A DNA stretch of 64,000 bases from Diphasiastrum complanatum. Lineage: Eukaryota > Streptophyta > Lycopodiopsida > Lycopodiales > Lycopodiaceae. Each line of letters starts with the position of its first letter. Position 1 is the stretch's first letter. Below, in pieces: positions 51,099-60,000 of the stretch. The notes under the pieces were generated by a model that worked only from the letters and a program-made list of their open reading frames with translations, was not told where the DNA came from and did no database searches. The translations under genes were made by a program, and so were the position numbers. The DNA lies in assembly GCA_029204225.1 (NCBI GenBank), contig CM055095.1, forward strand, positions 14,416,049 to 14,480,048, read 5' to 3'.

Positions 51099-54000
51099 GA
51101 TGGAGGCAATGATGGCTGTCTAGCTCTCTCTGGTGCCAGCGCCCAGTCTAGCCCATCTCATGGCATGCAGGAGGGGGGGGGGGGGCACTCCCCCCCTTCT
51201 CCACCTCGCTCTAGTACTTCCTCCAGCGCTGCTGACCAGGTCACTTCTGTCAGCTCCATCGCTATGGACCGGGGCACTGCTGCCCTCGCTTCTAGCAGCC
51301 CCATCTCCATCGCATTTGGTAGCTCCATATCTAGCACTACTGACAGGGGCATCGCTTCTAGCAAATAAAAAACAATCCACCTCTCTACAAAAGGAAATGG
51401 GACAGCTTCAAACGATCATTCAATCTATGGCCGCTGAACGAGAGATCATGTTAACCCGGATTACTTCTTTGGAGGCAGCAATAAGTAAACAAGGAGAACC
51501 TACAAAGATTCAAGATTTGGAAGAGAAGATAGAGCAACATGAGGCTCAGACGAAATCATGGGCTTCTCTGTTCAAGGAGGATGCTAAGGAGGGTACATCA
51601 TTCTTCAACTGAGTCATTTCAGCCACCATATCCGAAGAGCGAATGCGTGAATACAAATCCCTAAATATTGGGGTCCGCGGAGTTGAAGACACCAACGATC
51701 CAATGACCGAAGCAGCCAGCTTTCTTTCCAAAACACTTCCCCACCACTCCGATGGGTTGGATAGAGCTTGGAGAACCAAGAGTTCTACACTCATAGCTCG
51801 CTTCACGAATTTGGAAGAGAGACGGGCAACCCTCAAACTACGGGCCAAGCTTAGAGGTACACTTATATTTATGGATGACGATCTCACTCCCATGCAGGTA
51901 GCGGATCGGAAAAAAGCATTCAGTGAGGTAAAGACTTTGGGGAAGAGGGTAATTTATCGGGATGGCAGGGCTCGATACATTGATCCTCCGAATCCTGACA
52001 GGGGATTAAGGCCCTTCGGACTAGGTAGGGTTCGAGGGGTCTTTCTCGAGCATTGCGGTTGAGGTTATGGAACTGCAATGGCATTCACTCATCAGCTACT
52101 GCTGGCAATTTTAGAGATTTCTGTGCGGAGGGTGACCTCTTACTATTCACCGAGACACATGCGAGTCCGGAAAGAGGTCTACCGATTGTTGCGGGCTTTT
52201 GCTGGTACTTTGCACGTCGGAGATCGATGAGAGCATTGACGGATCGGGGTTCTGGTGGGGTGGCCTACTTAGTCCGCGACTTTATTCGTCCTTGGGTCGA
52301 GTTGGTGCATACGGATGAGCGAGCTCGCTATATTTGGATTCGGGTGGACCGGACTTTGATAGGACTGGACCGTGACCTCTTTCTGGCCATTTGTTATTTT
52401 CCACCGGACACATCCGTTTTCACATTAGATGAGGAGTCACCTTACATGGATATCTCCTTTGACATCATCAGTACGAGGAGCGGGGTTATATTCTTTTAGC
52501 TGGCGACTTTAATGCAAGGACTGGGTCCAAGCAGACAGAGTTCCATAGAGCAGAGGATGATCCACAACGGATACATGCTTTAGATGATCTTGGCCTCCGG
52601 CGACGATCAGCAGATGCAAAGGGTCCAGTTACTGCACATGGGGAGCAGATGCTTCAATTGGGCGAGGCTCATGGATTGGCCATTTATAATGGCTTACTGC
52701 AGTGGCCTGATTCAGGTGACTTACTTGTTTTCCACACAGTGGAGGGAGTAGTGTTGTTGACTATTTCATGGGATTGCCGTCTCTCCTCCCCTATATTTCA
52801 TCTTTCCTGGTCCACCGTACCACCCTGTCTGACCACTCATACCTCTCTCTCTCTCTATTGGCTTTTTTCACACCCCATGTACTAGTACATTAACTCCTAG
52901 CGAAAAGACCGTATACCGCTATAACCCTCAGAACATTATACAGACGAGTTATTGGCCGGATTCGAGTATCAGGAGTTGTATCGCTAGAGATAGAGAGTAC
53001 TATTGGGGTTAAGCAGGGATGTCCACTTTCACCTACACTCTTTGGTTTATATATAGATGAGCTTGAGCATGTTATACAGAGAGATGGAGGAGAGGGATGT
53101 ACATTGGGTGACCTCGTTATTGCTATCCTATTATATGCTGATGATGTGGTTTTGCTTTCAAGGACGAGGGAAGGCTTGCAGCGGCATCTGGATGTGCTTC
53201 ACTCCTTTTGTATACAGTGGGGACTGTTAGTGAATGTGGCCAAGCCGTTGTGCCGTCTGGAGGAGGTCGTGGCTACTGCTGTCATTGTTCAAGTCGTTTG
53301 CATAGTAGGAAGTGAGCGTGAGGAGCCTTCAACTATTCAGACGTCGAACAAGTCGCTGCTGTGGTCAATTGGGTAGTCGACAAGTCGGACCTCCCGATAG
53401 GTCTGACAAGTCGACTAGTCGAGAGAGTCGATAAGTCGGGCTTCCTCGATATGTCGACCAAGTCGGGCTTCCCTGATAAGTCGGCCAAGTCGATAAGTCG
53501 GGGGCCGTTCTCTTGCCCGTCTTCAGTAATAGAGCTGTGCGACAATGCATGTAAATTTGCAGCATTATGAATGGAACTAGGTTAACATGGGATTTAGGAG
53601 AGTAGAGGAGATAAATCCAACACCCTCCCTTAATTTGGATCCGTGAAATCCTTAATCTTCAGACTAAGCAATGCACAAAATTTGTTGTGTGCATTTATGC
53701 TCAATGCCTTGGTGAACACATCTGTAATCATGTCTTGCGTTCGACAGTACGTTAAGCTCACCTCTCTGTCGAGAATCTTACCCCTGACCTAGTGATATCG
53801 AATTTCAATGTGCTTATTCCTAGAGTGAAATCTAAGGTTGGTCGATAAGGCCATGGCACTCTGATTATCACAGAATATAATTGTCAGGGTGTACTGATTC
53901 AAACTAATGTCTGACAGTAAAATGAGCTCAAGAAGGGTGTAGAAGTTGATGCCAATTACCCTATTGAGAATACATGTGATTAGTTGCAATTTGACAACCA

Positions 54001-57000
54001 CTTCATCTCACTAGTATTTCTTGAATTGAACCTCTCCGTTATGGGATATGCAAACTCCCACAACACGTATGGCCCTTCACCTTTTGTTATTGCAAACGTA
54101 GGATGCTGAGTTTTGGCCCATTATAACAAAAGCACTCATATTTAAATCAACAAAAATTAGCCTCTTTCAATGTCACCTTCCCCATGCCGAGGCATCAATA
54201 TGTTATTGCACTCTCTCCGGGTTGGAAAAACTAGGACCACATCATCCCCATACAATAGAATACAAATAAGAATGTCCCCAAGTCTACAAATTTGGCCACC
54301 ATGACTACGTCAAGCTCATCAATGTAAAGGTCAAATAGAATGAGCAACACTGCTTCACGCCAACCGTGCTAATAAGTTGATTAAATGTACCCTCAAAGAG
54401 CGACATCATCCAATCATACACTTCATATAGTGTCATGACTGGTAAGGTGATAACCAAGGAAAAGTGAAGATCTTGTAATCTTTTTCGATAAACATAAGAT
54501 TAGACTAAGCTTTGAACGTATGCATGTGAAGTTAGTTGTTTTTGTTGGAATCATAATTTTTTAGAAGTATGAAGACCAATAAAATTTGCTATGATCCCTT
54601 GTTACCGATACTCATTTCGGTCACTTCAAGTCCACCAATCCTAACGCCGTTGGAAAGTTGTGCCTTTTTTTAATCCCATATCCTAAGACATTGATGAGAT
54701 ACTCAATGCTGACCTTACCCTCGAATTGGAAACATCTTTGAAGCGCCTCCTAGGAAGAAAACCTATGTCTTGATGGCACTACCTCTGATTTTTTCCCAAC
54801 TTTTAGAACTTTCTAAAAGACAATATCTTAGACCTTGTCAAGTTGGCCATAATTAGCGACTCTTTTTTCCCTTTTGTCATTGAAGAAGTTATCGAGGTAG
54901 ATTTCTAGAATCTTTGCTTGTGTTTAAAAGGGAGATTTGAGAGATTTCATGATTTTGAATATTTCCCAGTATGGACACAATACCATTGACGACTAACACC
55001 ATGGTTGAAACCTCAGTCCCCTCACCCTCCCTACTTGCAATGATAAAAATAGATCCCAATAAAGTCTTCATCCAACTATACTAGAATTACCTCTTCCACT
55101 GTTTTGAAATATTTGAAACTGTCACATGTAATACTAGAAATACTCTTAGAGGCCAAAGCCAACATAAAGTACGTCATGTCTTCACTTATGGATATATTTT
55201 GCAAAGTTAGGACCTGTAAGTGTAGTGTTAGTAGTAGATTTATTATAATTTTCTGGTTTATGCTCATTACTTGGATTATGTGGGCTCAATCCAATTTTTC
55301 CTTGGATATTTTAAGAATGTCTATGACTGAAAAACAGCATTGATTTTTGGAAGAGATTCTCGATTGAGTTCTCATGGGTATTTTCAAAGCCATTGAGAAC
55401 AAACCGATAGTAGAAACTATATAGATTGTATTAGAATCTCCAAGTACTTATTGATAAATATCGGAGTCGGACCAGACATGAGGGTCCGGGCCGGACATTC
55501 CGCGTCCGCTGTCCGGACCCGGACGCGTCTGACCTTCGGACGCGTCCAATTTTTTTTTTTAAATTTTTTTTTAGCAAACAAATGGAAAAAATTAAAAAAA
55601 AATTAAAAAAAGCGGGCGTCCAATTTTTTTATTTTTTTAGCACAAAAAATGAAAAAAAATTAAAAAAAAAAAAGCGGACGCGTCCGGGGACGTGGACGCA
55701 CCCCTGGCGCGTCTGCGTCCGGACGTGCGTTTGCGTCTGCCATCCGCTTCCTTAGAAATATCCATAATTTGAAATGATTGTGATAATAGCTCATGATTCT
55801 AGTTATCACTTGACATTTATTGCTTATTGTTTCACCAATATTTTGCAGGCCAAAAACTAATCGTCTCACAAATTGAAACATGGTTACTTTGATCAATCAA
55901 ACATGAACATTATGAATAATGGAATTCAGACTCTCAGTATTTATAGTGATCATTGTTTTGAATAATGATCGTGAGTACTCTAGATATCAATTATAAAGCT
56001 CAAAAAATATTCTCTTTCTCTACTATCGTGCATGCCTACAAACTCGCCTAGCATAATCTTTGATAATCTGTATCGATCTGAGCTGTAGTGAAAACTACTT
56101 GAGCCGTAGTAATCGTTTCTTGAAGATTTACTGTATGCTAGTTATGAAACTAACAATGAGACATGACCTTGGGGTTAGTAGATCCTTCAAGCCTTTATTT
56201 AGTTGAACCACAGTTGCTATTGGTGGATTGGCACATTTCATATAGTCTCCTTGCATGGAAAGTGGTCTAGTTGGCAAGTGGTGGGCAAAAAGTTGTGTTT
56301 ACTTTTATTACTATATTTAGTAAATTGTGACCATCGTAAGTAAAATAGTCAGTATTGCTAAAGTGTGGCAATGGCATAACTTACTTTAGTGTTATTTTAC
56401 TTTTCGTATGGTGTATGAGGTCATATCTTATTAGACTCTATGAATTGCCCAGAGACTTAATAAGTGATCGTGATGGAAATTCACTGGTCATTTTTGGTCA
56501 ATGGTGTTTAAAAATTGGAGACTTCACTTACTTTCAGTTCTTATGAACATTTAGAGTCTAATGGATAGACAAAAAGAAACATTTAGACTACGGAGGCTAT
56601 GCTTCATGCATATGTTTCTTATAAGTAGCCTACCTTCACTTAACTTGCTTATAACATTAATAAGCGTTTGGTCACAAGTTTCAATATGTATATGCTTGTG
56701 TATGGGTTTTGGCCTAGCCACAGGAAAGAGGTTGTGGAACTGGCCTATATAAGGACATGTATCCTTCCCCTTCCATTCATCTTATTGACTGCTAAAGTAT
56801 TGTTGATACCTATCGATATTGTGGGGTCCTTATTCTACTTACGATTAGGCTTACTCCTTGTGAGTGGTTGTGTAGTATGGGGAGCCATGACTAGGAACCT
56901 AACATATATTATTGGTCTCCCTATCGCTCTGGGTGAGTGTATCGACGGTGTCTATGCTCAGTTGGTTGGGTGGATTGACCTATGCTTAGCATGTTTTGGT

Positions 57001-60000
57001 TGTTTTTATCTAGTTCAGATCGTGGAGCCGTTATAGTTACCTTCCAATAAAACACGATACATAGAAGAATTCAACAACCCCCTGACTAGTTGATTTGCAT
57101 GCCCATTTTGCAAGTTTGAGCAGTAAGTGTTGGACTAGGTTGGGCAAGCTGTACGCGACTCTTGTGGCTATCACAAAACTTCTAGTTGCTCCTCCCATGC
57201 TCTTTGGGGTTGTGGTTTTTCTGGATTAAAAAAAGGATGCGTGGAGGAAATGAGGGACAATGAGATCTATTGGATGACAACTGCTGAATGTACACGCACT
57301 AAAAGGCCTCATAAAAGAACTTTTGTACGTTGATAATTTAAAGTGACGAGAAAGTAGGAAAATTTTACGTTGTATTTCTCATGTTGTCATAAAAGAACTT
57401 TTGTACGTAGATTATTTGAAGTGATGAGAAAGTAGGAAAATTTTACAGCGTATTTCTCATGCTGAGTTTATGAAAACTTTTTAAGGACTGAATGTCTAGA
57501 TGTGTGTAGCTAAAACAACCTTCCCACTGAGAGGCAGCCTTAGATTAAGGAAAGCTGAATATATCAAGTTTTGAAGTAACACAGCCGAATGTTGTCATAT
57601 GAATAACAAAGTTCAATGCTTTCTTACAGCTGTATTGATGCTTGATGATAACAAATAGATAGGCCTGGTTTTGATGTATATTAAATATGTGTTTCGTGTG
57701 CCTCTGCAATAGAAGTTAGAACCAACGTCATAATTTACAAAGATTCGTTTCATTTTCCATCATGTAGTTCCTATTGCATCACGTACAACAATCCTGAATG
57801 CCACCAACTTTTTATCTGCCCTTGGAAGTGACGAGACATGGTTTATACAGGTATGTTATGTTGTGTGTTGATTTAGTTACACTGCAAAATATAGTCTTAG
57901 GAGTTTCAAGTCTGGAATTTATTGATCTAAGGTCGTCCTATACTGTCTATAAGATACTCATTCCAGCTTTGATTGCTGACTTGTAGACTGTATTCTATCT
58001 AGGTTGACTGAAACTGTTTATTGACACTTAATGTGTTTTGGAAATAGCTCTATTCACTTGCAAGTACTGGTTCTCAATCATTTGCAGATACATGGGAAAG
58101 AATTGGTAAGTGATCAGTATTTCATGTCAGCTGTTATCTTTCTGAATTATAGTTTTCGTTGATGCCTAGTCTCCAGAACCTGGAATATTAAATATGTTTC
58201 AAGACTGCAAGTGAATTTCACCTTTAAGTTGCAGGAATAAGCTCTATCATGGGCCAAATGTTTAGTCCGAGTCTAAAATAAAAAATCTCGTTTCTATGCA
58301 TGCATGGTGTTTCTACCCATTGCCCCCTTAGGTCAGCCAAACAGGTTTTGCAGATGTTCCCAAACATCAGGTATTAAACTGGATAATATTGACGTGGTTA
58401 CTTATTGAATGCAACTACTTAATACCAGATATCATAAACCATGAATGGAAGACTACAGAAATCCCTTTTTCTGCTTTTTGCTGCTATTAGCAAAACTTCT
58501 TTCATATCAAAGTCCATACTGGTGGCTTTGTTCCAACACAATTCTGTTAAAAATTTATTTAGGAGAATATGTGATAGACTATTTTTTAGTCTTTGAAATG
58601 ATCAGTCAAACAATGGTCTGATGACACGTGGCAGTTGTCAAATATAGATCTGAAATTACTGAATGAAAATTTAGATGTGATTTTAATCATAAAAAAACAC
58701 TACATAATACTGTGTACTGACTTCTGGTCAGTTTTCTGTTTCTGTATCAGCTTATCCACTTTGGACAAGTACCATACTGACATGTGGCATGACCTTTGTG
58801 ACTCAAAACAGTCCTGGTAGAGTAAAAATCGCCCTATCTCCACTTTACAAAACTTAATTTGGATCATTCACGAAAAAGTTATGGATAGAATTGTGAAATC
58901 CTTCACAAAATCTTGTAAAAAGTAAAATGATGATTGATTCTCATTCATGTGAGATAAGAATTGATGTTTGAATATCATTTATATACTATTGGGATAGTAC
59001 TTAAGAAATGAATCAAACAGAAACATTAGATATTCAATGTACGATGGATTTTGAAATCTTCATTTTCTTGAAAATACAAAGAAAATAGAAGAACGTGATA
59101 GAAAATCAAATGTACTGAACATCCATTCAGTTTCGATCATTCTCCTCTCAAGAACTATTAGTTCTTCTAATAGACTGCATACAGAAAATTTTCTCTTCTC
59201 TCTACGTTCATTATCTCTCTATTGGAGTGTTCTACAAAAAATAGATCCTACTCTATATATATATTTTTTTAGAAAAGTCTAGAAGCTGAACATTCTAGAT
59301 TATTCTACTCTAATAGGAATTTCTAGAATCTTCTACTACTATGTAAAGTTAACATAAAGTGTATTATTAAGTAGGACCCTTGAATTTAATTCAATGTATA
59401 ATAGGGGTCTACTTAATTATTTTGGTATTAATGATTGACCCTTATGAGGGCCTCATAATAAAATTACCAACATTTTATATACGTGACAGCTCCCTCTTAA
59501 AATTTGGTAATTTAATTATTCCAAGACTGGTTCTGTGTTTCTCAAGTGTGTCTTTGTCCAATGCCTTGGTGAATATCTGCCACCACCTCATTGGTTGAAA
59601 TGAAGCTGGTAAAGATTAGCTCTTTGTCTATGAGATCTCTTATGTGATAATAGCAATATGTTTAGTTCGATCATGATATATTGGATCCTTTGTCAAGTGA
59701 ATTGCTGAAGTATTATCCGTTAGAAATATACTTGGTTCATCTTGAATGATGCCCAAACTTTGAAGCATATATCTGATCCATATCACTTCTTTTGCCACCT
59801 TAGATGCAGCAATGTATTCAGCTTTGCAGGATGATTGAGCAACTATCGATTGCTTCTTACATGTCCAACTAATAGCACCTCTTGCTATAATGTTGCATCC
59901 TTCAGTCAAGCCTTCAGAGTCTTCTTTAAAGGTCAGCCAATTGGCATCACTATAGGATAGAAGAATGAAATTTTCATTCTTCGAATATTTTATCACATAG

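Larger units (their letters stand above)
51097..53330 (+). mobile_element. LINE (L1-type) E with ORF1 and an internally deleted ORF2
   Basis: GC-rich leader after the TC tract, ORF1 (about 51133-52062), then the ORF2 endonuclease (from 52053, overlapping ORF1 by about 10 bp) and part of reverse transcriptase (52935-53250). The first part of reverse transcriptase and the 3' end are missing. It includes a G-run (51171-51184) followed by a C-run. Reference copy for the ORF1-only derivatives and for fragment D. Confidence 0.85.

Noticed and set aside
51171-51200. G-run followed by a C-run as a hairpin or quadruplex signal
   Set aside because: Part of the GC-rich leader of LINE E; homopolymer length is prone to sequencing error.
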